From positions 18,105,085-18,169,084 of the forward strand of contig NW_024609839.1 of assembly GCF_016920785.2 (NCBI RefSeq): a DNA stretch of 64,000 nucleotides, written 5' to 3'. The notes beneath the pieces were generated by a model. It was not told the DNA's origin and did no database searches. It was given only the letters and a program-made list of their open reading frames with translations. The DNA comes from Ixodes scapularis. Taxonomy: Eukaryota; Arthropoda; Arachnida; Ixodida; Ixodidae. The translations under genes and the position numbers were made by a program. Of the stretch, positions 45,552 to 54,990 are shown in pieces; the stretch's first letter is position 1, and each line of letters begins with the position of its first letter.

Positions 45552-46670
45552 GTGCAGATTCATTGCACTAGAGTACTTAATTGATCTGAAACACTCAAAT
45601 GTGGAGTCACGTGCAACGAATTGCTTTCGAACCTAAAAGAAATGCCAAAAATAGTTTCTCTTTTAATGCCTCTTTATGCAGGTTTAGGAATTTTTTATAT
45701 CACTTGTTTAATGCTTTTTTTTTCGTCTGACATAAGGCAGGATGGTTGATTCTGAGAGTTACAGAAGGTCAATGATATTGCTTTAGAGTCACATTTTTGT
45801 GATTTCCGAACTCACAGCTTTTTGCTTTGTGCAGCACTGGCATGCTTAATTTATTTCAGTGTACTTCATACTTGGTGCCTGAAAGCATTCGAAGGTTGTG
45901 GTTCCATGTTCACACTGATTTGTGCTTGCAAGGTTTAAATACAGCTCATTAGCAACAGGAGATACAAGCCCTTTCTTCTTTCCACATTGGAAGAGCAAAT
46001 CACGGAGTCTGCTTTCCTCTAGTCCAGCGTTCATTCCACTACTGTGGATAGGACGGGCATAGTGTACTGCTCTCCTTGAACTGCAACGTACTAGTCATTG
46101 CTAGTCGTGTATTGGTTTGTATTGCTGTTTGCAATATATGTGATAAAGAATCTATTTTATATCACAGTGCGTTCATTTCGATTCTGGTTTGTACAAGACT
46201 CAGTCATTTGAGTTCACCCCAGTGAAGCTTCGCTTTTCCAAGCAGTGTTCCAAGCATTCACTGTTATTTTCCGGGTAGACACCGATTGTTTATGTACTTT
46301 TTGTGATAATTTTATTGACTGTCGCGAACTAGAGCCCCGAAATTTGTGTTGTTCCAGATGCCTTTATTGCGCTTAGTGGTTTCATCTTAGAACTTTTATA
46401 AGATGTATAGTCATGCCATTGATGTTTATGCCATTTTGTTTGTGACAGCCACAATAAAAAATTGTCATTTACTTTCAGAACTAGGCCGTCTTCATCTATT
46501 GTAAGGCCCACCATTTAAACATGTACTATCACACCCACAAAGGGCCATAGTACATTGTTTTAGGGAGCAAAAGTGTTTCCATCAAGTGTACATTTAACCT
46601 GTCTTGGGGGGTGAACTGGGCCAGTTGGTTGCTGTTATACATGATGGGAAAAACAGTTCGGAAATCGCGG

Positions 46671-46728
46671 ACTACGAAGAACAAACACGACAGGACAGCA
46701 CTGTCCTGTCGTGTTTGTTCCTCGTAGT
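46671..46728. repeat. Long hairpin (about 28 bp stem)
   Basis: ACTACGAAGAACAAACACGA...CAGGACAG at 46671-46698 is followed, after two bases, by its near-exact inverse ending CTCGTAGT. One mismatch at the outer end. Confidence 0.85.
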
Positions 46729-46784
46729 GCGCGTTCTCTGAGCAGTTTTCCTCGTCGTGTACATTTAACCCCAAAGTGGATCAT

Positions 46785-47060
46785 AGTTCCCTCCAAAAGG
46801 AGGTAAAAGCAGTGCCCTCAATTGCATCGTCTTACCTCTCAAAATGGTTGAAATTACCCCCTAAAGGAGGCAAAGGCTGACCCTGAAAGGATGCACTTTT
46901 AACACCAAAAGGAATTAAGGGTACCTCCAAAAGGAGACAATGTTCACCCTAACAAAGGAGGTAAGTTTGCACCCTCGTTGCAGGCGGTAACGTTACCTCC
47001 AAAAGGGGTTGCCCTGTGTGCTCATCGTTTTCCCCCCTCAAGGAGGGTACTACAGTACCC
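46785..47060. repeat. Right subterminal GGAGGT palindrome array of the TA element
   Basis: Repeated CCTCCAAAAGGAGGTAA, ACCCCCTAAAGGAGGCAAAG, ACCTCCAAAAGGAGACAA, CCCTAACAAAGGAGGTAAG and ACGTTACCTCCAAAAGG. The first unit of the left end (about 42461) has the same ACCAAAAGGAGGTAACAG. Likely transposase-binding repeats. Confidence 0.75.
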
Positions 47061-47394
47061 TTTTTTTTAAGAGTGTAAGGAGATAAGGGTTAACTCATTC
47101 TAATCAAAGAATGGAGAGCACGAAAGACCTTTTTTAAATTGGCCCAAATATCTGTCGTTTTGAAAATCTGTACTAAAGGGAAAAGTAAAGTTTACTTTTC
47201 AAGCAACGGCCAATTGCATTTTTTTTTCTCAAGTAATCAAGCTATCATAGTGAAAGTAACCTTGAGACAATGAACAAGAAATATGGACAACCTCAACACC
47301 GTCTTGGGAAATGATGTCTTCGAGTGTGAGAATCCTGACAATTGGGTTTGTTTACTATTTTATCACACTTTTTCTCATAATCTAAATGCCTTGG

Positions 47395-47653
47395 CCGCAA
47401 GACTTCGAGTGAGTGCCGCTTTTAAAAATGACCTTAAACTGAGTTGGTTAACGCCTTTGTAAGGTGCCTGGCAAAGGTGTCAGAAAAAAAAAAAAAACAC
47501 AGGGAGATGGCGACTAAGTGTGAAGAAGCTGTGGTTTATGGTATTCTCATGGCGTCCGGTTTCACGTACGTTGGTAAAACTGGCAGCTGTCTGAATGACC
47601 GGATTCAGAACACAAAAGAGCGGTGGCGACAAAATCGCCCAATTCGGCAATAG
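47395..47653 (+). pseudogene. Penelope-like GIY-YIG remnant (copy B)
   Basis: CEEAVVYGILMASGFTYVGK and TGSCLNDRIQNTKERWRQNR retain the GIY-YIG core and the following conserved LNDR. A poly-A tract (about 47488-47501) interrupts the linker relative to copy A. It ends at a TAG soon after, with no reverse transcriptase upstream. Non-functional. Confidence 0.7.
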
Positions 47654-48443
47654 ACCCTTTGCAAAAATCCCGAATGCCCGCGCACGCCGCGCAACGAACA
47701 ATGGGAGTCCTCGGTACGCCTTACCCATCGTCTTTCCTCCCGCTACCACGTGCTATACGCGGGCAGGCGCAGGTTACCATGGCAACAACGTTGGAGCGGT
47801 TAAAAGCCGAGTCCGACGAGCGAAGAGCACACGGGAACGGGAGAGAGGTTATCGCGTTGGGTATCTTTCGAGGCTGCCCCTATCTGATCTCTCTCCTTTG
47901 TAACGGCTCTGTCGTCTGCTGCACCAACGCTTTGTCGAACCTAGCCAAACCCAACTATGTTTGCGGTGAAAAGTAGGTAAATTAAGGGACACTAGAGAGT
48001 TTTAGTAGATCGCTTTGACTTTCCCGCTACGCTATTCGCAGTCCGCTAGGACCCCCGCTATATGTACCGTAGTGTACCCACGCTTTCCAGTTTTAGTAGC
48101 GCGTTTGCAGTCTTCGCAACCCGCTACCGGATTACAGCGTTACGAAAGCCAACGCAACGCCACAAGCGACTCTTTCAGACACTAAAGTTTACGTAAACTA
48201 ATTTAGTTTGGTGTATTTTTTGTAATCGCTTAGTAATGCCACTGTTTATATATTATATTTCTTTTTAAGTTAATTGAAGTGCTCATATCTTCCTTTTTTT
48301 ATAAATGAGCACAACTGATAGTCAAGCTGGCGAATGCGATCCAGTCTAAGTCAAGCCAGTCTAGCTTGAGGTAGCCTTCTCTCGGGACCCCGCCGCCTTG
48401 TAGTAACTCGGGATCGTGCCATCGTGCCATCGTGCCTCTAGTT

Positions 48444-48911
48444 ATGAATCGCCGCGAGATCTTCTCCGACCAGCTAGCTCTCTCCGTTATTAGCTGGCGT
48501 GAGTTTGAAGACGCCTATTTATTACTAGAAGAATCTCCGAACCGCCGTTTCAAGTCCAAGCGGGGCTTGCTGAAGGTAGACCGTCTAAACGATGAAATGT
48601 TTGGAAGTATGTTTAAGTTCAGGAAGAAGCACACCGGAGAGCTTCCGCTCGCTTTTGTTATGCCGGAGACGATTACGTCAGCGCAAGGTGTCAAAATGAA
48701 CGGAGAGGAAGCCTTGTACGGGACATTACGTCGTTTGGCATCCCCCAACCGATGGGTCGACCTCGAAGGGGTCTTCGGCCGTCATGGGAGCGCGCTCTCA
48801 AGCGTCACCTCGAGGGTCATGCTCGACATCAACAACACCTTCGGGCACTTGCTCGACGTTCTAAGCATCCCCAGGTGGCTTGAAGTGGCAAAATGCGAGC
48901 ACATGTCTCGG
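48444..48911 (+). pseudogene. Harbinger transposase exon 1 (HARBI1-like N-terminal half)
   Basis: DDE transposase of the PIF/Harbinger superfamily, which cuts and pastes elements with 3 bp target duplications in the nucleus. From the ATG at 48444 the frame reads REIFSDQLALSVISWREFED, then the family block DRLNDEMFGSMFKFRKKHTG, PLAFVMPETITSAQG, EEALYGTLRRLASPNRW, VDLEGVFGRHGSALSSVTSR and LDVLSIPRWLEVAKCEHMSR. It ends at a good splice donor (CGG/GTAAGG), phase 0. The first catalytic residue lies in the next exon. No stop or frameshift in this exon, so it is well preserved. Confidence 0.85.
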
Positions 48912-49247
48912 GTAAGGACCTCTATACCTAGCGAAACAGTACTTGTACAGTAGCGTAGCCAGGGGACATGTTCAAGGGTCAAAACACCCCCGAAATGTCA
49001 ACGTTCCTCTTTACCCCTTTCCCCTTTTCCCCTTTCAATTTGTGTGTATGTGTTTGTCCGGTGTCAGTTTGTGTGGATAATGTTTACAATCTTCCGTTCA
49101 GCACGTGAGTCGTGAAAGTAATTAGTTCAATAGCCAAGCCGTCACTTGAGGCTTTGTCAAGAATGATTATTTTTCTACAACTCCAAGCGTGTCCTCGGTG
49201 TCTCCAACAGAGTCGGCACATCTACGTCTGGCAGCATGGGTGGTTAT

Positions 49248-50820
49248 CATTTGAGCCCGTTCTCGTTTCGCCCTTCTCACTTGGTCTTTCTCAAAACAAC
49301 CTTTCTCAAAAAGGCCTTCTCACTTTGACCTGTCGCATTTTGGTCCTTTCACGTCTCGTCCTTTGTATTTCAACCCCCCTCATTTGAGCCCGTTCTTTTT
49401 TCGCCCTTCTCACTTGGCCCTTCTCAAAACAACCATTCTCAGAAAGATCTTCTCGCTTTGACCTGTCGCATTTTGCCCTTTCCTATTTCGTCCTTCGTAA
49501 TTCAACCACCCTCACTTGAGCCCGTTCTCTTTTCGCCCTTCTCAATTGGCCCTTATATTCTCGCTTTATACAGATATCTGTTTCCAGGTTAAAGTCGCCC
49601 TTCAGCATGTAAACTAACCGACATTCAACTTGATTCTGTAAACTCGTACCATTATCTGGATGTTACTATCTCATCGACTTTAACCTGGAAACAGATATTC
49701 TCACAAATATCTCGCTTTAACCCAGCACATTTGACTCTTTCTACTCCATATTTGGGTTTTTTCGAGTAATATATATTCATAAATTCACTAATATTTTCTT
49801 TTGTGCGTGTGACACGCTACCGGCCTACTCTCTCTGCCAACGATTTTAGCCGTGCGTCGTGGTCATCAAGAAAATATAGTGCCTGACAAAACAACAGACA
49901 AACTACTTATCGCAGACAGATCACATTCCGATATGTCATCTTGTTTGAGGTGGCTCGACTTGTGACAATGCAACCAGTTCTATATTGAACATACATGTGT
50001 TATTTCTGTTCAAACAGAGTTTCCAAGTTAAGTGTTAATCGTTCTTTCTTTTCTTTGCGTTCGTTTCGAGAGAGGAAAGCAGCTAGGCGTCATTGAAACG
50101 CATTACGTTATCTCGTAGTATTTGTATTTTGGGGAGGAGAGAAGTGGTGTGTGTGTGTGCGCGTTGGGGGGAGGGGGGGGGGGAGGGGGTTACGAGATAT
50201 GTTCGTCGGTAAAAGATAGTATTCCTTTCTTCGAATGCAGAAAAATGGATTCGACCAAGCTAAGGGGTGGGGTTAGCTATACTTCGACTTTATATCTGAT
50301 GGTATGTTGGGTACCCAAGCCAGGTACGACTCACGTACTAAGCCGGGAAGGCATAATGACGGCAGAAGCCTGCTAAGCTAGTCCGATTCGGTCGTAGCGC
50401 GAACGGGCATATAAAAATGGACCCAGTTGCAAAAAAACAAACAAACAAAAAAAAAAACGATTCGGATCTTATGAGAATGTTTCACCGAGGCGGACCAAGA
50501 GAGAATAGGACTAAATGCGCAAGGTTCAAATGCGAATGGTCCGTTTTCAGATAACGGGCAAAATGAGAATAGGCCCAGTTGAGAAAAACCAGATTTGAAT
50601 CATATGAGAAGGTTCAAACGAGGCGGACCAAATGAAAATAGGACGAAATACGCAACGTCCAAATGCGAATAGGACGTTTTCAGATAACGGGCAAAATTAG
50701 AATGGGCCCAGTTGGGAAAAGCCTGATTCTGATTTTATGAGAAGGTTCAAACGAGAAGGACCAAATGAGAATGGGACGAAATGCGCAAGGTTCAAACGTA
50801 AATGGGACGTTTTGAGATAC
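49248..50820. repeat. Foldback with arms made of a ~15 bp tandem repeat
   Basis: The left arm (about 49248-49770) is a tandem of 14-17 bp words on the theme ATTTGrCCCTTCTC (for example CATTTGAGCCCGTTCTC, GTTTCGCCCTTCTC, ACTTGGTCTTTCTC). About nine words form a higher-order unit of about 130 bp repeated two to three times. The right arm (about 50470-50820) carries the same words on the opposite strand in three units of about 120 bp. The loop has a GT/GGGG microsatellite (about 50140-50190). No coding sequence. Resembles foldback elements with tandem-repeat arms; outer boundaries unproven. Confidence 0.7.
49574..49698. repeat. 125 bp segment with perfect 24 bp inverted ends
   Basis: ATATCTGTTTCCAGGTTAAA plus GTCG (49574-49597) is exactly inverted at 49675-49698. 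It interrupts the ~15 bp repeat array of the foldback's left arm, which resumes with TTCTCACAAATATCTCGC. Probably a tiny MITE or a snap-back. Confidence 0.85.
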
Positions 50821-50973
50821 ACCCGGCGGCATCGTCCTTCCTAAGTGAGGGCGATGTCGTGCGCAACGTTAAATAAACTAGATGGGTAAGTTCTGGGTTG
50901 GACACAGATTTGGAAGGACCGCACCGCCTAGCGCGTCTCAGTGGTACAGGCAACTTGCTTTTGCCCGGAAGCC

Positions 50974-51147
50974 TTGTATCCTAATTTAAGCCGCCTGCTG
51001 AAAATTCTGGCCACCACGGTCGTTAGCACCGCTGAAACGGAACGTTTGTTCTTGAGACTTTAAAGACTCGAGTCATACTTGAGAGCTTCAACGTCCCAGG
51101 AGCGCTTGCTAGGGGTTGCGCTTCTGAGCATTCACTGGAACATCTAA
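50974..51147 (+). pseudogene. hAT transposase C-terminal dimerisation-domain fragment
   Basis: 58 codons: LYPNLSRLLKILATTVVSTA, ETERLFLRL, a TAA at 51061-51063 where a basic residue is usual, then RLESYLRASTSQERLLGVAL and LSIHWNI before a final stop. This is the hAT C-terminal (dimerisation) signature: PNLxxLLxILxxxPVSTAxxERxFSxLxxLKxxLRSxxxxERLxxLALL. The rest of the transposase is absent and no hAT TIRs were found beside it. A relic lying in the Harbinger intron region. Confidence 0.82.
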
Positions 51148-51811
51148 ATCAGCCCCGAAAGTGTCCTCTCGCTAACTCTATCGACCAATGGCGACTCCCA
51201 CTAAATATTTAGGCCCCACAAAATGATTGACACTGGTACTTTTTTTCTGCCCCTTTCTCGTAAAACGACATCAAGGAATTGAAAGAACCCAAAGCATTAC
51301 CATAGTACGATCATTTCTGAAAAAAGTGATCCACGCAAGAACAATGAGCATGATGTTTCACTTGCTCCTTGCCCCAGTGAACATTGCAGTTTTTTCGTTT
51401 AATCATATTTTAAACTTCACTATTCTCCGTCACTCTTCGCTAGTTTTTAATCATTGGATACCCAGAGTTCCGCAGAGAAATGCATGCACCGCAATATTTA
51501 GCGGGCATGTCTGAACGTTTTTGTTCCAAGCCCATTATTATATAATATGATTGAGGATTTTCGTTGATCAACATTAAAGTTTCCCTGTTTAAAGATTGAA
51601 CAAACGAGATGTGGAAAAAAAGGTTGAATTTTTGTCTTATAAAAAACTGAAAAATAGTAACTAAAATTGTTTGTGCACTTTCTTTTGCTCTCTTTTTGTT
51701 TTTTGTTTGATGTTTTGGAGTTTGAACAGTTTGAGCAATGAACAACACCCACTGAAAAAATGTCCTTGTTATGCCACTGCTCGTCTAAAACTTCATTCTG
51801 CTCTCTACCAG

Positions 51812-52048
51812 GCGGTCCATGCAAGGAGAGCATGCATAACGAACTGCTGGGGATTCATTGATGGCACGGCACGCGCCTTCTGCCGCCCCTCAAAGTCCCA
51901 GGAGGAGTATTTCTCTGAGTACAAGCGCCACCATCTGGTAAAATACCAATCAGTTATGTGTACAAATGGAATTTATTCGAGCTTGACGAACCGTACAAAG
52001 GACGTCAACATGACTCCGGCAAGTGTTGTTGCCTCAAGCCAGCGATAA
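51812..52048 (+). pseudogene. Harbinger transposase exon 2 (partial, first catalytic Asp)
   Basis: Acceptor CTCTCTACCAG precedes AVHARRACITNCWGFIDGTA and RAFCRPSKSQEEYFSEYKRH, then LVKYQSVMCTNGI. The aspartate in FIDGT is the first residue of the DDE catalytic triad. The phase matches exon 1 exactly. After TNGI (about 51972) the sequence no longer resembles the family (expected GPYPGRRHD-like second aspartate region), and a stop follows at 52046. Only one of the three catalytic residues is present, so it is inactive. Confidence 0.85.
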
Positions 52049-52329
52049 AAACAAGATACTGAGCGTATCTGTGTCGCGAATAAGAAATTTGAGCCAGAAA
52101 TAATTTCTTGAAGGGGTTGTGAAACATATGTAGAAAATTCTAAACTATATGCTTATTTGTAATCGTGATTGTTGTGGCGGTGCCAATATCGTATTGTCGC
52201 GCAACTAGCGCATTGCAGGGCTACAAAAAAAGAAGAGATAATAAAAATAAGGGTTCTTCACCGGTACTGGAGGAGCAGTGTCCCTTTGGCTGCTTCGGCA
52301 GTGGCAACAGTGACGACTAGAAGGCGATA

Positions 52330-53310
52330 GCATGAGCCTCATGGTGTTTCCCTCATTCCTGCCTTGTCCCGGAAAACCTGATATTCTGTGGAAGCAGTGG
52401 CAACGTTTAACAATTACTTGCTTGCTATGGGAGGCGACGCCCACGAACATGCTCGGCAGAAGGCCCTACTGCGGCACTGCCTCTGGATTGAGGGCCAACA
52501 AATCTTATACGCTCTTCCGGAGACCCACCCTCCAATACTGGGACTGCGTGAACCACCTGAAGGCCAAAGGACGCCCACTGGACTGGACGAGCACGATGTC
52601 GCTCTGGCAGTCCCGGGGAGCTACTCTGCGGCAACTTCAAACGTGTTGGTCGCACGACATCGCTTTGGACAGCGAGTGCAGCCACCTGGGGAATCCATTG
52701 ACAATTTTTTCGCTGAACTACGGGACCTGTCATTGAACTGCGAGTTTGGAGCCATGGTGGACTCGTTCAGCCAAGACCAGGTAGTTGCAAAGACGTAGAT
52801 CTAGCAGCTGCGAGAGCGGCTACTCCTGGAGGGTACTTATCTCACCCCGGACTGTGCATTGGTCATCGATTGCCTAGTCGAAAAACAGTACGCTACTCCA
52901 GAGAACTCGTATCAGCTTCAGCAATGCAGAAGGTAGACGCTAATCCTACGCGGAGCGCCGATCAACCACGCGTCCGTGGGAAGGTGAGCCTCCGCCCTCC
53001 TCTGGAAAGACGTTCTACCGTTCTGGGTCGTCGGGACATCTTGCGAATTTCGGTACATGAAATTCAAGAAGAAAAACGTGCACTGCATTCGGAAAAGTCT
53101 GGCATTTTCGTGCTGTCTGCATGACTACCGCCGTCCACGTTAACGAGGACCGCGCCATCAGCAATGTTGGCTGCTTCGATAGCTGCAAGGATGGCGTCCT
53201 CGGTATTCCGCACGTACACGAAAAGCGTCTCCATTTCTGTTCATGTCGAGGAAACGCAGTTATATATTTTGGTTTCCACCGGGTCAGTAGTTTCGATAAT
53301 CTCTGAAAAT
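52330..53310 (+). pseudogene. Gypsy-type gag/protease relic
   Basis: A Gag capsid fragment: FNNYLLAMGGDAHEHARQKA, LLRHCLWIEGQQILYALPET, then (after a frameshift near 52560) VLVARHRFGQRVQPPGESID and NFFAELRDLSLNCEFGAMVD, ending VVAKT before a stop. Further on a degenerate zinc knuckle can be read (CEFRYMKFKKKNVHC...C, about 53045-53120), then a protease trace YILVSTGSVVSIISE (about 53262-53306) in which the catalytic aspartate of DTG is replaced by serine. No LTRs identified. It lies just downstream of the Harbinger remnant. Confidence 0.78.
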
Positions 53311-54284
53311 ACAGATCAGAATAATTTGATTTTTCGCTTCTACCAATGGATTTAAGATTATGCGAAATCTGGTGAAAAAACGGAATAACTACACGTTTTG
53401 TGGGTTTCTGCTTTAGGAGCCCATCTCGACCCTTGCCTTACGAGTGAGAGGAGCTGAGGCGCTGATTTCTTGGGTTCCGTAGCAAACTTTGTTCCAAGGT
53501 TGAGGCCGTTTTGAATATCATCGGGTAATGACGCATCTCCTATAATGTAAACCGGCTTATTTGGAAGTGAGGCCTTCTTAGGTGTGATGCTGCGAAGCTT
53601 GATCAAGGTGAGCTGCCAGAGGAACTCGGTAGTCCTTTTTGTGGTGGCAGAAAACATTCGCCTCTTTCTTCTCGCAAAGTCCGGATTGACGTTGCCACAC
53701 AGCTACACGAACAGGCACTCTCGGTACAGACGAGCTTGTCCATACCACTCCCAACGTAAAATCTTGCAGATTCGCTTCCCATGTCCAACCGAGGCAGTGA
53801 ATACTCTATTCGTGTTACTCTGCTCCCCCTCTCGAGGGTGAGCGGAGTAACACGAATGCAGTAGCCTAACGATCGTGCTTGGCATACTGAGATTGCGGTG
53901 ACGGTGATGAGAAACCAGTGATTTTGAGGTAAAGATGCAAAAGGGCCCGATGTACTAAAAATGAAACTCGATAAAATAGAAAATTGGGCGAATTGGTGAT
54001 TTATTTTCTAAAGTTAACAGCGCAAGTTCCATCACACACACACCGGCACACAAAAGGACCAAAACACGCGCTGACTTACAACTGGTTTTGTATTCTGTTA
54101 CTTCGTTGTTCTCGTCATTGGGTTGACTCTCCCACTCTCCATGATCAGCATAGTAGTACGAATACAGAAACCACTTCGAAATATGCTTCTAAACCTCACC
54201 GCAATTTTCAGGATACAAATTTGAACTCTTTTTGAGACAGTGCTAAGGACGAACTACTAACACACTTGTCAGCGGGAAGTGCTA
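53311..54284. other. No recognisable gene; one strong hairpin
   Basis: ATTCGTGTTACTCTGCTC (53808-53825) is inverted at 53840-53857 with one mismatch and a short loop. The remainder has small frames with no domain. Confidence 0.5.
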
Positions 54285-54549
54285 TTTTTTTTTAGCTTCC
54301 ATTAGCTCTCTTCTCAGCGGGTCCCGATTTCTTTCTATTACATACCATTTTTCAAAATTTGGAATGCATCCACAATCCCTACAATGTACGCCCAGGTGTC
54401 CCGAAACGACTCTGTGGGTGTTATGGAAGTGCTCTCTTAAGCGATCGTTTAAACACCTGCCGGTTTGTCCTATATCAGGAGTGGCCAGGCTGACCCGTCT
54501 ATAGAGCCGCAAACAATACCATGAAAATTTCAAGAGCCGCGGGGGGGGG

Positions 54550-54584
<35 letters not shown>

Positions 54585-54990
54585 GAGGAGAGAGAGAGAG
54601 ATGCAAGGCAGACGTTTGTCCGGAGCAATAAAAACTCGAACTATTAAAGTATCGATCAAACGCAGTTCAACTGTACATAAGAAAGTAGTACCACAAGACT
54701 ACCATACCGCAGCCTGTTTGTTTTATTTAAAACGCGTTCCATTTTTCTTTTTGAGGAAGTGCCCGTGTTCCCAGGAAGGAGGCGGAGAAGTGGAAAGGGG
54801 GAAGGGGGGGGGTGTAGAGAGGGAGCCGCGAGCCGTACTTTAGCACGGAAAGAGCTGCATGCAACTCGCGAGCCGCAGCTTGGCCACCCCTGTCCTGTAT
54901 ATTCTCTACCACAAAAAAAAAATTGAGGAAAATACACCGTCTCCACGCTTGCGCGCGAGACGATGTATTTTCCTGCGTTTATTTTCTCGC
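54285..54990 (-). pseudogene. Penelope-like element 3' end (GIY-YIG), split by a hAT MITE
   Basis: On the minus strand FFFCGREYTGQ (about 54920-54893) precedes a 417 bp insertion, after which DIGQTGRCLNDRLREH, LGVHCRDCGCIPNFEKWYVI and ERNRDPLRRELMEA run to about 54290. This is the C-terminal GIY-YIG nuclease of a Penelope-like element, with the CxDCGC zinc-binding motif typical of the family. The insertion falls inside the Y-I-G of the catalytic motif. Upstream sequence (RT) is not recognisable beyond about 54990. Confidence 0.82.
54476..54892. mobile_element. hAT MITE (417 bp) with 8 bp target duplication
   Basis: CAGGAGTGGCCAGGCTG (54476) and the inverse CAGCTTGGCCACCCCTG (to 54892); target duplication TCCTATAT / TCCTGTAT (54468-54475, 54893-54900), one mismatch. 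Subterminal GAGCCGC / GCGGCTC motifs. The interior has a G-run and a (GGA)n tract (54541-54600), so length may vary between individuals. Confidence 0.9.

Larger units (their letters stand above)
42441..47075. mobile_element. TA-flanked TIR element (4,635 bp) carrying a gene fragment
   Basis: Left terminus CACTCTTAGAAAAAAGGGG, right terminus CCCTTTTTTTTAAGAGTG, with TA on each side (42439-42440, 47076-47077). Subterminal GGAGGTAA / TTACCTCC motifs occur at both ends, with a dense array at the right. No transposase can be read, so it depends on another element. The interior holds a promoter-like GC-rich segment, three well-formed exons, a 0.63 kb tandem duplication and a long hairpin. TA duplication suggests the Tc1/mariner group, but the terminus is not a standard one I recognise. 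Confidence 0.8.
41184..47992. repeat. Dispersed repeat with Penelope remnant, copy B (split by a 4.6 kb insertion)
   Basis: Left half 41184-42440 and right half 47076-47992 together match copy A in order. The insertion point corresponds to copy A about 37625, where copy A reads through, so copy A is a ready-made empty site. The right half ends near GGGACAC, where a Harbinger terminus (47993) begins. Confidence 0.8.
47993..52048 (+). mobile_element. Harbinger element with split transposase; right end not found
   Basis: TAGAGAGTTTTAGTAGATCG at 47993 matches the TIRs at 20637 and 20837. The transposase exons follow at 48444-48911 and 51812-52048. The expected inverted right terminus (AAAACTCTCTA) is not seen before the Gypsy relic at 52330, so the right end is probably lost. 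A foldback repeat and a hAT fragment sit between the exons. Confidence 0.65.
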
